From Anaerolineales bacterium (GTDB lineage Bacteria > Chloroflexota > Anaerolineae > Anaerolineales > UBA11579): a stretch of 64,000 nt of DNA. The notes beneath the pieces were generated by a model that did not search any database, was not told the origin of the DNA, and saw nothing but the letters and a program-made list of their open reading frames with translations. Positions 28,215 through 38,664 of the stretch are shown here, piece by piece. A program made the translations under genes and the position numbers. Every line of letters begins with the position of its first letter. Within the stretch, counting starts at the first letter, position 1. The DNA is taken from the NCBI GenBank assembly GCA_026129255.1, contig JAHCIJ010000001.1:1-64000 (forward strand), in the 5' to 3' direction.

Positions 28215-29879
28215 ATGTCGCCGCGCCCTTCGCTCACCCTGGAGACCACTGCCTATATCGCCATCGCCCTCCTGGCGCTGATCCTGCGCTTCGGTAACCT
28301 TGGTCTGCTGCCACTCAACGCCGGCGAGGCAGCTGCGGCCCTGCCCGCGTATACGATCGCTCAGGGGGATGCGGCCACCATCGGCGCGCAGCCCGCCTAC
28401 ACTCTGCTTACTTCGTTATTGTTCTCCATCGTGCCCAGCAGCGACTTCTTTGCGCGTTGGTGGCCGGCCCTGGCGGGCTGGCTGCTGGTGCTGGTGCCCT
28501 ATGCCTGGCGCGATGTGCTCGGCCGCAAGACAGCCTTGGTGCTGGCGCTGGGCCTGGCGCTGGATCCCGGCTTGGTGGCGATCTCGCGCCTGGCCTCGGG
28601 CCATATGCTGGCGCTGGCATCCGTGGCCGGCGCACTGACGGCGTGGCGTGCCCAGCGTGCCAGTTTGGCTGGGGCGTTGGCGGGGCTGGCGCTGCTCTCT
28701 GCGCCCACGATCTATGTTGGCGTGTTGGCCGCGCTGTTTGTGTGGGCATTTTTTGTGCGCACCCCGTTACCCACTGGCGCCAACTGGCGCCCGGCGGCTT
28801 TGAGCGCCGTGGCGGTATTGCTCCTGGGCAGTACGCTGTTCTTACGCGTGCCCTCTGGGTTGGGCAGCCTGGCGGCTCCGCTGGCTGCCTTCCTGCAGGG
28901 CTGGGTGCAGCCTTCACAGGTATCGCTGCTAAAAGTGTTGTTTGCCCTGCTGGGGTACGGCCTGCCCGCCCTGGTGTTCGGCGTGTGGGGCGCTGTACTG
29001 GCTTGGCGTGAGAGCAATACCGCTGGCCAGTTGCTGAGCTTGTTTGCTCTGATCGCATTGGCGATCGTGCTGCTGTACCCGGGTCGCCAGGTGGCGGATG
29101 TGTTGTGGGTCGTGATCCCGCTGTGGGGCTTGGCGGCACAGACCATTGGCCGCTATCTATTCGTGCCGCAAGAGGAGCCGCGTGCCGCCTGGGGCGAGGC
29201 GCTCTTGATGTTGGTGTTGATGACCTTCCTTGTGCTTTCACTGGCGCGCATTGCCAGCAATGAGTTCATGCTAGAGACGCCGCGCTTCTATCTCTATGTT
29301 GTGGGCGGTGTGCTGCTGTTGGCCGCCGTTGCCAGTGTGCTGATCGGCCTGGGCTGGTCTCGCCAGGCGGCGGTGCACGGGCTGGTGTGGGCGCTCAGTA
29401 TCGGCCTGGCTCTGTATGCGCTGGCTGGCGCTACGCGCCCAGCCAGCCTGGCCAGCGCCCGCGCCGCCGAGCTGTGGGCGCCCGGCCCGGCCGCGGGGCA
29501 GCTGGATCTACTGCGTGCCAGTTTGAAAGATCTGTCTGAGTACAACGCCGGCGTGCCCTCCTCCCTGTCAGTGGATGTACGCATGCACAGCGCAGAGCTG
29601 GCCTGGCTGCTGCGCGAGCTGCCCAGCGTGCCGGCGGACCGCGCCGTCTCGCTGATCATCACCGCTGCGGATGAGGCTGAGCCAGCCGAAGCCAGCGCCT
29701 ATCACGGCCAGAGCTTTGTGTTGCACAGTGCACCCGCATGGGAGTCTACGCCGCCCAACCTGCTGGGCTGGCTGCTGTATCGCCAGGCGCCTGAGACGCG
29801 CCAGTACATTATTCTTTGGGCAGCCTCGAACCTGCTTCCGCAGGACGTGGCTGCAAATTCCAGTGGAGAAAGCCGCTAA
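28215..29879 (+). CDS. Integral membrane protein, Agl23/TIGR03663-like
   Basis: 554 residues with about twelve membrane spans and a soluble tail of about 130 residues. The first loop has LLPLNAGEAAAALPAY, placing an acidic residue where GT-C enzymes keep their catalytic Asp/Glu, then ISRLASGHMLALAS. Proteins of the TIGR03663 (Agl23) type are known neighbours of YYY proteins in Chloroflexi and haloarchaea, and the order here fits. I start at the ATG at 28215; an upstream TTG at 28173 is in frame but gives a polar extension. It ends one base before the cmk ATG. Confidence 0.7.
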   Translation: MSPRPSLTLETTAYIAIALLALILRFGNLGLLPLNAGEAAAALPAYTIAQGDAATIGAQPAYTLLTSLLFSIVPSSDFFARWWPALAGWLLVLVPYAWRDVLGRKTALVLALGLALDPGLVAISRLASGHMLALASVAGALTAWRAQRASLAGALAGLALLSAPTIYVGVLAALFVWAFFVRTPLPTGANWRPAALSAVAVLLLGSTLFLRVPSGLGSLAAPLAAFLQGWVQPSQVSLLKVLFALLGYGLPALVFGVWGAVLAWRESNTAGQLLSLFALIALAIVLLYPGRQVADVLWVVIPLWGLAAQTIGRYLFVPQEEPRAAWGEALLMLVLMTFLVLSLARIASNEFMLETPRFYLYVVGGVLLLAAVASVLIGLGWSRQAAVHGLVWALSIGLALYALAGATRPASLASARAAELWAPGPAAGQLDLLRASLKDLSEYNAGVPSSLSVDVRMHSAELAWLLRELPSVPADRAVSLIITAADEAEPAEASAYHGQSFVLHSAPAWESTPPNLLGWLLYRQAPETRQYIILWAASNLLPQDVAANSSGESR

Positions 29880-30584
29880 ATGTCCAAACAACTCACCATC
29901 GCCATTGACGGTCCGGTAGCCTCAGGCAAGTCCACGCTCGCCAAGAGCCTGGCGGATGCTTTGGGGTATTTGTATTTCGACACAGGGGCGATGTATCGCG
30001 CCGTGACGCTGGCTGCCCTGCAGCGCAAGCTGAACATGGGTGACCAGGCGGCCGTGGAAGCGTTGGCGCGTGAGGTGAGTATTGACTTGCGCCCGCCCAG
30101 CCAAGAGGACGGGCGTCTGTACGATGTGCTGCTGGATGAGGTGGACTGCACCTGGGAGCTGCGCTCACCGGATGTGGAGGCGCACGTTTCGCAGGTCTCT
30201 GCCTATCCTGGGGTGCGCGATGCGCTCACCGAGCAGCAGCGCCGCATTGGCTTGCGCGGCGCCGTGGTGATGGCCGGGCGCGATATTGGCACGGTGGTGC
30301 TGCCGGAAGCGGATCCCAAGATCTTCCTCACCGCTTCGCAGGAGGAGCGCGCTCAGCGCCGCTTTGAGGAATTGCAGGCGCGCGGCGACAGCACGAGCTA
30401 TGCGGAAGTGCTAGAGTCACTCAAACAGCGCGATGCGTTTGACAGCAGCCGCGAAGTAGCGCCGCTGCGCGCTGCCGAAGATGCCATCACCCTGGTATCG
30501 GATGGCATGCAGGCGGCTGAGGTGCTTGAAGAAGCGCTGGCGCTTGTGCGCACCCGCCAGGCGCAGCTGACCAACGGGACGTGA
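29880..30584 (+). CDS. cmk: Cytidylate kinase
   Basis: 234-residue NMP kinase that phosphorylates CMP and dCMP. The P loop is DGPVASGKSTLAK near residue 10, followed by YFDTGAMYRAVTL. GRDIGTVVLPEADPKIFLTAS near residue 138 is the characteristic substrate and lid region. GGAGAA lies upstream of the ATG. It starts one base after the Agl23-like gene, and its stop overlaps the sensor-kinase start by 4 bases. Cytidylate kinase is more usual next to rpsA or plsC, so its place inside a membrane glycosylation operon is notable. CTP supply for CDP-activated intermediates is a possible link (inference). Confidence 0.96.
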   Translation: MSKQLTIAIDGPVASGKSTLAKSLADALGYLYFDTGAMYRAVTLAALQRKLNMGDQAAVEALAREVSIDLRPPSQEDGRLYDVLLDEVDCTWELRSPDVEAHVSQVSAYPGVRDALTEQQRRIGLRGAVVMAGRDIGTVVLPEADPKIFLTASQEERAQRRFEELQARGDSTSYAEVLESLKQRDAFDSSREVAPLRAAEDAITLVSDGMQAAEVLEEALALVRTRQAQLTNGT

Positions 30585-33500
30585 CCTACACTTTTCTGCA
30601 GTCTTTTCCCTTTCTGAATATCCTCACCCCAGCGGACCTGCTGGGGTGGTTGGTGTGGCTGGTGCTGATGGCTGGCACGCTGGCCCTGGCGCTGCGCCTG
30701 GGCGGCCACGGCGTGCTGTGGACGCGTAAGCAGCAACTGCGCCTGTTGGCGTTGCTGCTGGCTGTGCCCTTCTCCATCTTATTGTTTACCGTGCGTCTGC
30801 CCGCGGACGGCGCGCTGCCCATCCCCGGCCTGGGCGTCTCGGCGCGCGGGGCGCTGCTGGCACCCCTGATGGCGGTGCCGTGGATGTTGGCGCTGCTGTG
30901 GTTCGGCGCGCCGAGCGCCACGCTGTTGGCGGGTTTGGGCGGCGTGTTGCTGGCCGCCTGGGACACACGCAGCCCGTTCACACCGGTAGAGCTGGCCCTG
31001 TTGGCGGCCCTGTTCGCCTTCTTGCGCAGCCAGCACTACAGCACGGCCTTGTTTGCCTGGCTGCGCAAGCCATTGGTGGCCGCCGCGCTACTCTCAGCCG
31101 TGTACCCGCTTCTATATATAGCCAGCGCATTGTTCTGGGCTTCGCCCAGTATGCTGGTCAGCCTCGACTTTGCGCTCTCGCGCTTGCCTGGGGCGGCCGT
31201 CGCCATTGCGGCACCCTTGTTGCTGGGCGCGTTGGTGCTCCAGCTGGCCCTGGCGCGCTGGCCGCAATTGCAGCGTGCCAGCCAACCCGCTCAACCTGCG
31301 CCCAGCGAGCGCAGCCTGGAGGCGCGCTTCCTGTTCACCCTCGGCCCGCTGGCTCTGGTGGCCTTTATCGCCCTTGGCGCGCTGACCTGGTGGATGGCCG
31401 GGCGCACGTCTCAGCAGTTGCTGGCAGACCGTATTGAGAACAACGTGCAGATCGCAGCCGACTCGGTGCCGTTTGTGCTCGAGACCGGCCAGAATCTGAT
31501 CTTGCAGTTGGCGGCGGACACGCGCCTGGCGGATGCCAGCGCCGAGCAAGCCGCCAGCTTGCTGCAGACCCATTTGGGCGGTGTGCCCTATTTTGAGCAA
31601 CTCAGCCTGCTGGATACGGGCGGCACGGCCGTCAGCGGCGCGCCGAGCGCAAATTACATGAGCCTTGCGCCCAGCCAGGCCGAATTGGCGGCGGTGTCGC
31701 TGGCGATCCAGGGCGTCTCGCTGCAGATCCTGAGCGCTGCGCCCGGCGGCCAGAACACGCAGCACACGGCGGCACAGCTAGTGTTTGTGGCCGCGGTACG
31801 CAACAGTAACAACCAGGTGCGCAATGTATTGGTGGGGCGCACCAGCCTGCATAGCAATCCGCTGGCTTTGCCGGTGGTACAGAGCCTGCAGAGCGTCAAT
31901 GCGTTGGGGGCGCAGGCCTTTCTGGTGGACGGGCAGCAGCAGATCGTGATAGCCCCGTTCGCGGCTGCCCTGCTTCAGCCGTATGGCGGCCAAAGCAGCC
32001 CGGCGGCGCTCTCGTATGAAGAAGCGGCCCAGGATGGTGCGCGGGTGCTGGTGCGCTACCAACCGGTGCCTGGCAGCAACTGGGCCGTGGTGGCGCGCTG
32101 GCCGGCCAGCTTGGCCCAACAGCGTGCCGTGCAGATGGCGCTGCCCGTGCTGGGCGTGCTGCTGCTGGTGGGGCTGGCAGCCTATGCACTGCTGCGCGGC
32201 AGCCTGCGCCGCGTCAGCGCCTCTTTGCATACGCTGGCTGAAGAGACCCAGCGCATCGCGGCGGGCGATCTGCGTGCCCCGCTTTCGGTCACGGGGACAG
32301 ATGAAGTCGGGCGGCTAGGCTCGGCATTTGAAGTCATGCGCCGTGCCGTGCTGACACGCAGCGAGGAGACCCAGCGCTTGTTGGCGCTCAGTCACGGCCT
32401 GTCCTCCAGCCTGGAGGTACGCAGTCACATCGAGCCGCTGCTCGAAGCGGCGCTGGCCGGTGGCGCTTCGCTGGCGCGCCTGGTGTTCCTCAGTGATCAC
32501 GGCGGCAGCGGGCTGAGCTTTGGCAAAGGCGAGGGCCACGAGCGCTACGAAGCGCTCGATGCTCAGATGGCCGCCCTGACCGAGCAACACGAGCAGGTTC
32601 TGGTTGGTAACCCGGCACGTGCTCGGCTCAAAGTGGATAAGGGCACACCGTACCCCGGTTCGGTGGCGGCCTTTGCATTGAAAGACGGCAAGAAACAATT
32701 AGGAACCCTATGGCTGGCGTACGACGAGCCACAACGTTTTGAGCCGGGCAGCAGCGCGGTGCGCTACTTGGAAACGCTGGCGGCGCAAGCCTCCACCGCC
32801 GCCACCAATGCGCGCCAGTATCTGCTGGCGCGTACCGGCCAGCAACGCCTGGAAGCTGTGCTGGCCGCCGACCCGCTGCCGACCCTGCTGCTGGACGCGG
32901 GCCTGCATGTGGCCTTTGCCAACCCGGCTGCGCAGCGCGTGCTGCGCCTGCGGGCCGACCTGCCGCCCGCGCCGCCAGTGGACAAGGCCATCCAGGATGG
33001 TGAGCTGCTGGCTTTGTTGCGCACCGCCGGCCCCAAGCCGCAGCGTGCCGAAGTCAGCATTCAGCAAGTGGCCTACGAGGTGACGCTCAACCCACTGTGG
33101 GCCGGGGCCGAGTTGCTCGGCTTTGCCTGCACGCTGCTGGATGTCACACAGTCCAAGAAGCAAGAGTCGGCCCGGCTGGAAGTGCTCAGCGCCATTGGGC
33201 ATGACTTGAAAGAGCCGCTGGACATGATGGGCGGTTTTCTCTCCAGGCTTAGTTTGCACGGTTCGCTCAACGAGCAACAAGAGCAACTCATGCAAAACAT
33301 TTATCCCCATCTGGACCGCATCCGTGTGCTGGCGAACAGCTTGCTGGCCGCCGACCGTTTACAGGAGGCCCAAGGGTTACAGCTGGAGCCAGTGGTGTTG
33401 AGTGAGTTGCTGCAAACAGTGCTGGAGCAAGCCGCTACGCAGGCGCGCCACAAGCAGATCGAGCTGGTGCTGGAGCCCAACGAGGGCGCCGAGAAGCTGC

Positions 33501-33817
33501 TGCCCGCCGACCGTGCCCTGTTGCAACGTGCCATTTATTACCTGGTGGACAATGCCGTGCGCTACAGCGCGCGCGGCCGCTCTGTGCGCGTGTTGGCCCG
33601 CTATGCGCCGGATGCGGTGGTGATCTCGGTCAAGGATAACGGCGTGGGCATCGCCCCGGTGGACCAGCCCATCATCTTTGAGCATCGCAATGGGCAGAGC
33701 GCCCCCAATGGGCTGCACATCGTGCGCTCAATCGCCCAACGCCACAAGGGCCGCGCCTGGGTGGAAAGTGAGCTGGGGGTGGGCAGCACCTTCTCACTTG
33801 AGTTACCCCTCGGTTAG
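30581..33817 (+). CDS. Multi-domain membrane sensor histidine kinase
   Basis: 1078 residues. Residues 1-230 contain about seven hydrophobic spans. A further span at 250-272 and one at 515-538 bracket an extracytoplasmic region resembling a Cache sensor. HAMP follows (about 540-592), then a GAF-like region (605-745), PAS (755-858), a HisKA helix with the phospho-acceptor His874 in IGHDLKEPL, and a HATPase domain (DNAVRYSARG, DNGVGIAP). It starts with GTG overlapping the cmk stop, so it is co-translated with the glycosylation operon. No response regulator is adjacent, so its partner is elsewhere. It probably senses an envelope state or small ligand (inference). Confidence 0.9.
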   Translation: MTYTFLQSFPFLNILTPADLLGWLVWLVLMAGTLALALRLGGHGVLWTRKQQLRLLALLLAVPFSILLFTVRLPADGALPIPGLGVSARGALLAPLMAVPWMLALLWFGAPSATLLAGLGGVLLAAWDTRSPFTPVELALLAALFAFLRSQHYSTALFAWLRKPLVAAALLSAVYPLLYIASALFWASPSMLVSLDFALSRLPGAAVAIAAPLLLGALVLQLALARWPQLQRASQPAQPAPSERSLEARFLFTLGPLALVAFIALGALTWWMAGRTSQQLLADRIENNVQIAADSVPFVLETGQNLILQLAADTRLADASAEQAASLLQTHLGGVPYFEQLSLLDTGGTAVSGAPSANYMSLAPSQAELAAVSLAIQGVSLQILSAAPGGQNTQHTAAQLVFVAAVRNSNNQVRNVLVGRTSLHSNPLALPVVQSLQSVNALGAQAFLVDGQQQIVIAPFAAALLQPYGGQSSPAALSYEEAAQDGARVLVRYQPVPGSNWAVVARWPASLAQQRAVQMALPVLGVLLLVGLAAYALLRGSLRRVSASLHTLAEETQRIAAGDLRAPLSVTGTDEVGRLGSAFEVMRRAVLTRSEETQRLLALSHGLSSSLEVRSHIEPLLEAALAGGASLARLVFLSDHGGSGLSFGKGEGHERYEALDAQMAALTEQHEQVLVGNPARARLKVDKGTPYPGSVAAFALKDGKKQLGTLWLAYDEPQRFEPGSSAVRYLETLAAQASTAATNARQYLLARTGQQRLEAVLAADPLPTLLLDAGLHVAFANPAAQRVLRLRADLPPAPPVDKAIQDGELLALLRTAGPKPQRAEVSIQQVAYEVTLNPLWAGAELLGFACTLLDVTQSKKQESARLEVLSAIGHDLKEPLDMMGGFLSRLSLHGSLNEQQEQLMQNIYPHLDRIRVLANSLLAADRLQEAQGLQLEPVVLSELLQTVLEQAATQARHKQIELVLEPNEGAEKLLPADRALLQRAIYYLVDNAVRYSARGRSVRVLARYAPDAVVISVKDNGVGIAPVDQPIIFEHRNGQSAPNGLHIVRSIAQRHKGRAWVESELGVGSTFSLELPLG

Positions 33818-33826
33818 GTGTACAAT
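33798..33826 (+). promoter_or_regulatory. rpoC promoter P1
   Basis: TTGAGT (33798-33803), a 17-nt spacer and TACAAT (33821-33826). The -35 lies within the end of the sensor-kinase gene. Confidence 0.6.
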
Positions 33827-33853
33827 CTAATTCACACTTGCGGGCCGTTTTCC

Positions 33854-33881
33854 TTGACTCTACAATTCCCGTTGGTATAAT
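33854..33881 (+). promoter_or_regulatory. rpoC promoter P2
   Basis: TTGACT (33854-33859), a 16-nt spacer and TATAAT (33876-33881) preceded by TGG, an extended -10. This is the best promoter in the window. Transcription would start near 33888, giving a leader of about 235 nt. The gap 33818-34122 holds no other gene. Confidence 0.8.
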
Positions 33882-33917
33882 CTTTCACGAAACTAATCGA
33901 ATACGCTGTGCGGAACG

Positions 33918-33953
33918 AGCAAGCGCTTTGAGGAATGCCTCTCAGTGCTTGCT
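33918..33953 (+). promoter_or_regulatory. Hairpin in the rpoC leader
   Basis: AGCAAGC (33918-33924) pairs with GCTTGCT (33947-33953), and inner GAGG pairs with CCTC around an AATG loop. The left side (CGGAACGAGC, TGAGGAAT) echoes family A repeats, so the hairpin may be a domesticated repeat. Confidence 0.5.
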
Positions 33954-34122
33954 TTGGTTTGTCTCAAAAATAGCACAATTGTTCGATTATTCAAACTAAA
34001 CAGCAAAGCGAGCGTTGGCCAATCTGGCTGGGTCACAGGTCTGAATCCAGGGTGGAGAGGAAGACGCCAGATACGCCGAGGCTACGCTTTTCGCCGTAAC
34101 CGAACCGTTGGAGGCCGCACAA

Positions 34123-37100
34123 ATGGAAACAAAGGGATTGCGTGCATTGCGCATCAGCTTGGCCTCGCCCGAGACCATTCGCAGCTGGTCTTATGGCGAA
34201 GTGCTCAAGCCGGAGACGATCAACTACCGCCGCTTGCGCCCGGAGAAGGATGGCCTTTTTGATGAAGCCATCTTTGGCCCCACGCGTGATTGGCAGTGCT
34301 ACTGCGGCAAGTATAAGAACATCCGCTACAAAGGCATTATTTGTGACAAGTGTGGCGTAGAGGTCACCCGTTCGTCTGTGCGCCGTGAGCGCATGGGCCA
34401 CATCTCGTTGGCCGCCCCGGTGGCGCACGTGTGGTACACCCGCCGCGTGCCCTCCTACCTGGGCTTGCTGCTGGACATCTCACGCCGCAACCTGGACCGC
34501 GTGCTGTACTTTGCCCAGTACGTGGTCACTTATGTAGACGAAGACGCTCGCCAGAAGGCCCTGGCCCGCCTGGACGAAGAGATCAGCTCGGCGGAGAAAG
34601 AGCACGCCGCGCAGATCAACGCCCAGATCGCCAGCGCCAAGCAGCAGCGTGATGAGAAGCTGGCCAAGCTCGAAGAGCGCACCAAAGAAATTGAAGCGCG
34701 CTATGACGAAGAGCTGGCTGCCAAGATCGACCCGGTCATCAAAGAAGGCCAGCGCGTTGAGACCAAGCTGCAGGAGCAGATGGGCCAGGCCAGCAAGGCC
34801 GCCATCACCTTCAGCGCCATGAAGGGCAACCTGGTCAAGTCTGGGGAGACGGTTGAGAACAAGCATCTTGCGCGCGTGCAAGAGGTTGTCAAAGAATTCC
34901 TGGAAGATAACGAAAAGAAGATCGGCGAGAAGAAGCACGCCGAGCTTGAGCGCATTGCGGTAGAGAAGGCCAGCATCAAGGCTGAATCTGAGATGGCAAT
35001 GAGCAACCTGCGTGACTCGCTGGATGAAAAAGTCTCCAGCAATGAGCACGAAGACCAGGTGCGCACCCGCGAAGAGCTGGAAGACCTGCGCCCGATGACC
35101 TTCATGGGCGAGAACCGCTACCGCGAGCTGCGCGCCCGCTACGGCCAGGTGTTCCGCGCCGACATGGGCGCCGAAGCCTTTTACGACATCCTCGAGCGCC
35201 TGGACCTGGACCGCTTGAGCGAAGAGCTGTGGAAGGAACTGCGCACCTCGCGCAGCAAGCAGCGCCGCCGCAAGGCCACCAACCGCCTGCGCGTGGTCGA
35301 AGCTTTCCGCCGCTCCAGCAACCGCCCGGAGTGGATGATCCTCACCGTATTGCCGGTCATCCCGCCTGACCTGCGCCCCATGGTGCAGCTGGACGGTGGC
35401 CGCTTTGCGACCTCTGACCTCAATGACCTGTACCGCCGTGTAATCAACCGCAACAACCGCCTCAAGCGTCTGCTGGAGCTGGGTGCGCCGGATGTGATCG
35501 TGCGCAACGAGAAGCGCATGTTGCAGGAAGCGGTGGACTCGCTGATCGATAACTCGCAACGCGGTAAGGCGCTCTCGCGCCGTGGCCGCCGCGAACTGAA
35601 ATCCCTGAGCGATCTGCTCAAGGGCAAGAAGGGCCGCTTCCGCCGCAACCTGCTGGGTAAGCGTGTGGACTACTCTGGCCGCTCGGTGATCGTGGTTGGG
35701 CCGCAGCTCAAGCTGTACCAGTGTGGCCTGCCCAAGAGCATGGCGCTGGAGTTGTATAAGCCTTTCGTCATCTCCCGCCTGGTGAGCTCCAATTACGCCG
35801 CCAACGTCAAGGGCGCCAAGCGCATCATTGACCGCAACCGCCCGGAAGTGTACGAAGTGCTGGAGGAGGTCATCAAAGACCGCCCCGTGCTGCTCAACCG
35901 TGCGCCGACCCTGCATCGCTTGGGCATCCAGGCTTTTGAGCCGATCCTGATCGAGGGCAGCGCCATCCAGTTGCACCCGCTGGTGACCACCGCCTTCAAT
36001 GCAGACTTTGACGGTGACCAGATGGCCGTGCACGTGCCGCTTTCGCAGAAAGCGGTATGGGAAGCACGCGAGCTGATGCTCTCCACTAAAAATCTACTCA
36101 AGCCCGCTGACGGGGAGCCGATCATTGGCCCCTCCAAGGATATGGTGCTGGGTGTGTACTACCTGACCATGGAGCCTGTGCCGCTAAAGGGCAAGCAGCA
36201 ACCGCGCGTCTTTGGCGATATGGATGAAGTGGTGATGGTGTACCAGCTCGGCCAGTTGGATGTGCATTCGCCCATCCGCCTGCGTGCCGAAACCTGGTAC
36301 GACGAGCAGGGCAACCGTATGGCACAGGCTGAGACGCGCTTCCTCGACACAACCGTGGGCCGCGTGCTGCTCAATCTGGAGCTGGAGCCTGAGATCCAAT
36401 TCGTCAACGATGTGATCGATAAGGGCAGCATCAAAGACTTGATCGCTGAGCTGCTTGAGGTCACTGGCGACGAGAAGCGCACTACGGATGTGGCCGACCG
36501 CGTCAAGGATATTGGCTTCAAGTTCGCCACACGCTCTGGCACCACGATCGCCATCTCCGACATCACCATTCCAGATGAAAAAGCAGGCATCGTGGCGGCT
36601 GCCATGGAACGCGAGCAGGCAGTGGAAGAGGACTTCCGCCGTGGCTTGCTGACCGAGCAGGAGCAGAACGAGCGCGTGATCGAGATCTGGCAAGAGACCA
36701 CCAACACGGTGGCGGTTGCCGTGCGCAAGAGCATGGATGAGAAGGGCAACCTGGCCACCATGGCCAACTCTGGCGCCACCAAGGGTGGCTTCAGCTCCAT
36801 CTCGCAGCTGGCCGGTATGCGCGGCATGATGGCTGACCCTTCGGGGCGCATCATCCCGCTGCCGATCCGTTCCAACTTCCGCGAAGGGTTGACCACGCTG
36901 GAATACTTCATCTCCACGCACGGCTCCCGCAAGGGTTTGGCGGATACCGCGCTGCGTACGGCAGACGCCGGTTACCTGACCCGCCGTCTGGTAGATGTGG
37001 CGCAGGATGTCATCACCACCATCGAGGACTGCGGCACGGACGAGGGCATTTGGATGCGCTCGGCAGATGATGTGGCTGACCAATCGCTGGGCAGCCGTAT

Positions 37101-38460
37101 CTTCGGCCGCGTAGCGGCGCACAACATCGCTGACCCCAACACTGGCGAAGTGCTGGTGGAGAAGGGCGAACTGCTCGACCATGACCAGACCCGCAAGGTG
37201 ACGGCCGCTGGCGTGCAGGATGTGTATGTCTTCTCCCCGATGACCTGTGAAGCTGACCAGGGCATCTGTGTGAAATGTTATGGCCTGGACATGGGCCGCG
37301 GCCGCGAGGTCGCCCTGGGCGCCGCCATCGGCATCGTGGCAGCCCAGTCCATCGGTGAGCCCGGTACGCAGCTGACGCTGCGCACCTTCCACACCGGTGG
37401 TGTGGCCGCCGAGTCTGACATCACCACGGGTCTGCCGCGTGTGGAAGAGCTCTTTGAAGCCCGCCGCCAGCCCAAGGGTGAAGCCGTAGTGGCCGAACTG
37501 AGCGGCACCATCGAAGTGGCACAGTCCGAGCGCTTCAGTGACCTGCGTGTCATCCGCATTCTGCATGCAGAGATGGTGCATGATGAGTACGAGCTGCCCA
37601 AGGGCTACCGCATTGCGGTGGAAGACGGCGCCAAGGTAGAGGCTGGCGATGTGCTTGCCTCACTCAAGGAAGCCGAACTGAAGGCAGAGAACGGCGGCAA
37701 AGTGCGCGTGGAAGATCGCAAGGTCTTCGTCTCTTACGAGCAGAAAGACTCGATCGAGTACGAAGTGCCCAACACCACGCGCATGCTGATCCAGAACGGC
37801 GCCAAGGTGGAGGCCGGCCAGGCGCTGACCGAAGGCTCGCTCAACCCGCACTCGATCCTGCGTATTCAGGGTCGAGAAGCCTGCTACATGTACTTGCTCA
37901 CCGAAGTGCAGCAGGTGTACCGCTCGCAGGGCCAGAACATCCATGACAAGCACTTTGAGGTCATTATCCGCAAGATGATGTCCAAGGTGCAGGTCACCCG
38001 CCCGGGTGACACGGGCCTGCTGCCCGGTGACTATGTGAACCGCCTGGAGCTGCGCCGCAAGAATGAGGCGCTGCTGGCGGAAGGCAAGGAGCCTAGCAAG
38101 TTTGTGGATGTGCTGCTGGGTATCACCAAGGCCTCGCTGAGCACGGACTCGTTCCTGTCTGCGGCGTCCTTCCAGCACACCATCAAGGTGTTGGCTGGCG
38201 CAGCCATCGGCGGCCAGGAAGATCCGCTGAGCGGCTTGAAGGAGAACGTCATTCTCGGTAAGCTGATCCCGGCGGGTACGGGCCACCAGGCTAACGCACA
38301 CCTGCTGCCGCAGCCGGAGCCGCGCAAGGAAGAGCTGGCGCCCTTAGGCGCCCCGCTCGGCGAGATGCCCTTGGGCGAGGCTGGCTTCGGCCTCGGCGAT
38401 GGCCTCGGCCAGTTGCCCGAAGCCTCGGTGGAGCCGCTGCCGCCCAGCGACGAAGAGTAA
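34123..38460 (+). CDS. rpoC: DNA-directed RNA polymerase subunit beta'
   Basis: 1445 residues. The N-terminal zinc site is Cys59, Cys61, Cys74 and Cys77. The catalytic Mg-binding loop NADFDGD is at residues 626-632. The second zinc site is Cys970, Cys1042, Cys1049 and Cys1052 ([11 protein letters not shown]). A long, strongly charged alpha-helical insertion spans about residues 150-315 in the clamp region, predicted coiled coil, which explains the extra length over compact beta' subunits. The C-terminal tail of about 50 residues is Pro/Leu/Gly-rich. I start at the ATG at 34123, with GGAGG 8 nt upstream. rpoB is not upstream; the gene has its own promoters and terminator. Confidence 0.98.
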   Translation: METKGLRALRISLASPETIRSWSYGEVLKPETINYRRLRPEKDGLFDEAIFGPTRDWQCYCGKYKNIRYKGIICDKCGVEVTRSSVRRERMGHISLAAPVAHVWYTRRVPSYLGLLLDISRRNLDRVLYFAQYVVTYVDEDARQKALARLDEEISSAEKEHAAQINAQIASAKQQRDEKLAKLEERTKEIEARYDEELAAKIDPVIKEGQRVETKLQEQMGQASKAAITFSAMKGNLVKSGETVENKHLARVQEVVKEFLEDNEKKIGEKKHAELERIAVEKASIKAESEMAMSNLRDSLDEKVSSNEHEDQVRTREELEDLRPMTFMGENRYRELRARYGQVFRADMGAEAFYDILERLDLDRLSEELWKELRTSRSKQRRRKATNRLRVVEAFRRSSNRPEWMILTVLPVIPPDLRPMVQLDGGRFATSDLNDLYRRVINRNNRLKRLLELGAPDVIVRNEKRMLQEAVDSLIDNSQRGKALSRRGRRELKSLSDLLKGKKGRFRRNLLGKRVDYSGRSVIVVGPQLKLYQCGLPKSMALELYKPFVISRLVSSNYAANVKGAKRIIDRNRPEVYEVLEEVIKDRPVLLNRAPTLHRLGIQAFEPILIEGSAIQLHPLVTTAFNADFDGDQMAVHVPLSQKAVWEARELMLSTKNLLKPADGEPIIGPSKDMVLGVYYLTMEPVPLKGKQQPRVFGDMDEVVMVYQLGQLDVHSPIRLRAETWYDEQGNRMAQAETRFLDTTVGRVLLNLELEPEIQFVNDVIDKGSIKDLIAELLEVTGDEKRTTDVADRVKDIGFKFATRSGTTIAISDITIPDEKAGIVAAAMEREQAVEEDFRRGLLTEQEQNERVIEIWQETTNTVAVAVRKSMDEKGNLATMANSGATKGGFSSISQLAGMRGMMADPSGRIIPLPIRSNFREGLTTLEYFISTHGSRKGLADTALRTADAGYLTRRLVDVAQDVITTIEDCGTDEGIWMRSADDVADQSLGSRIFGRVAAHNIADPNTGEVLVEKGELLDHDQTRKVTAAGVQDVYVFSPMTCEADQGICVKCYGLDMGRGREVALGAAIGIVAAQSIGEPGTQLTLRTFHTGGVAAESDITTGLPRVEELFEARRQPKGEAVVAELSGTIEVAQSERFSDLRVIRILHAEMVHDEYELPKGYRIAVEDGAKVEAGDVLASLKEAELKAENGGKVRVEDRKVFVSYEQKDSIEYEVPNTTRMLIQNGAKVEAGQALTEGSLNPHSILRIQGREACYMYLLTEVQQVYRSQGQNIHDKHFEVIIRKMMSKVQVTRPGDTGLLPGDYVNRLELRRKNEALLAEGKEPSKFVDVLLGITKASLSTDSFLSAASFQHTIKVLAGAAIGGQEDPLSGLKENVILGKLIPAGTGHQANAHLLPQPEPRKEELAPLGAPLGEMPLGEAGFGLGDGLGQLPEASVEPLPPSDEE

Positions 38461-38471
38461 GCTTGAAGCTC

Positions 38472-38508
38472 AAAACGGCCTGCACACAGTGCAGGCCGTT
38501 TTTTTTTG
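38472..38508 (+). terminator. Rho-independent terminator after rpoC
   Basis: A 13-bp stem AAAACGGCCTGCA / TGCAGGCCGTTTT with a 5-nt loop runs into a tract of nine T. Confidence 0.93.
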
Positions 38509-38664
38509 CTTAAGCCTGTCATTGCGAGGAGTATTCCAGCGCTTGCGCTGGAAACGGATGAAGCAATCTGGGTCTTTTGCTAGGACGCAAAACAGATTGC
38601 CACGTGTGCTGCTGCGCAGCACCTCGTAATGACAGAGTGGCAAATAGCTGCCCGTCATTCCGAA

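Noticed and set aside
34480..36033. 517-codon open frame antisense to rpoC
   Set aside because: A shadow of a certain gene; His/Gln/Ala-rich composition without domains.
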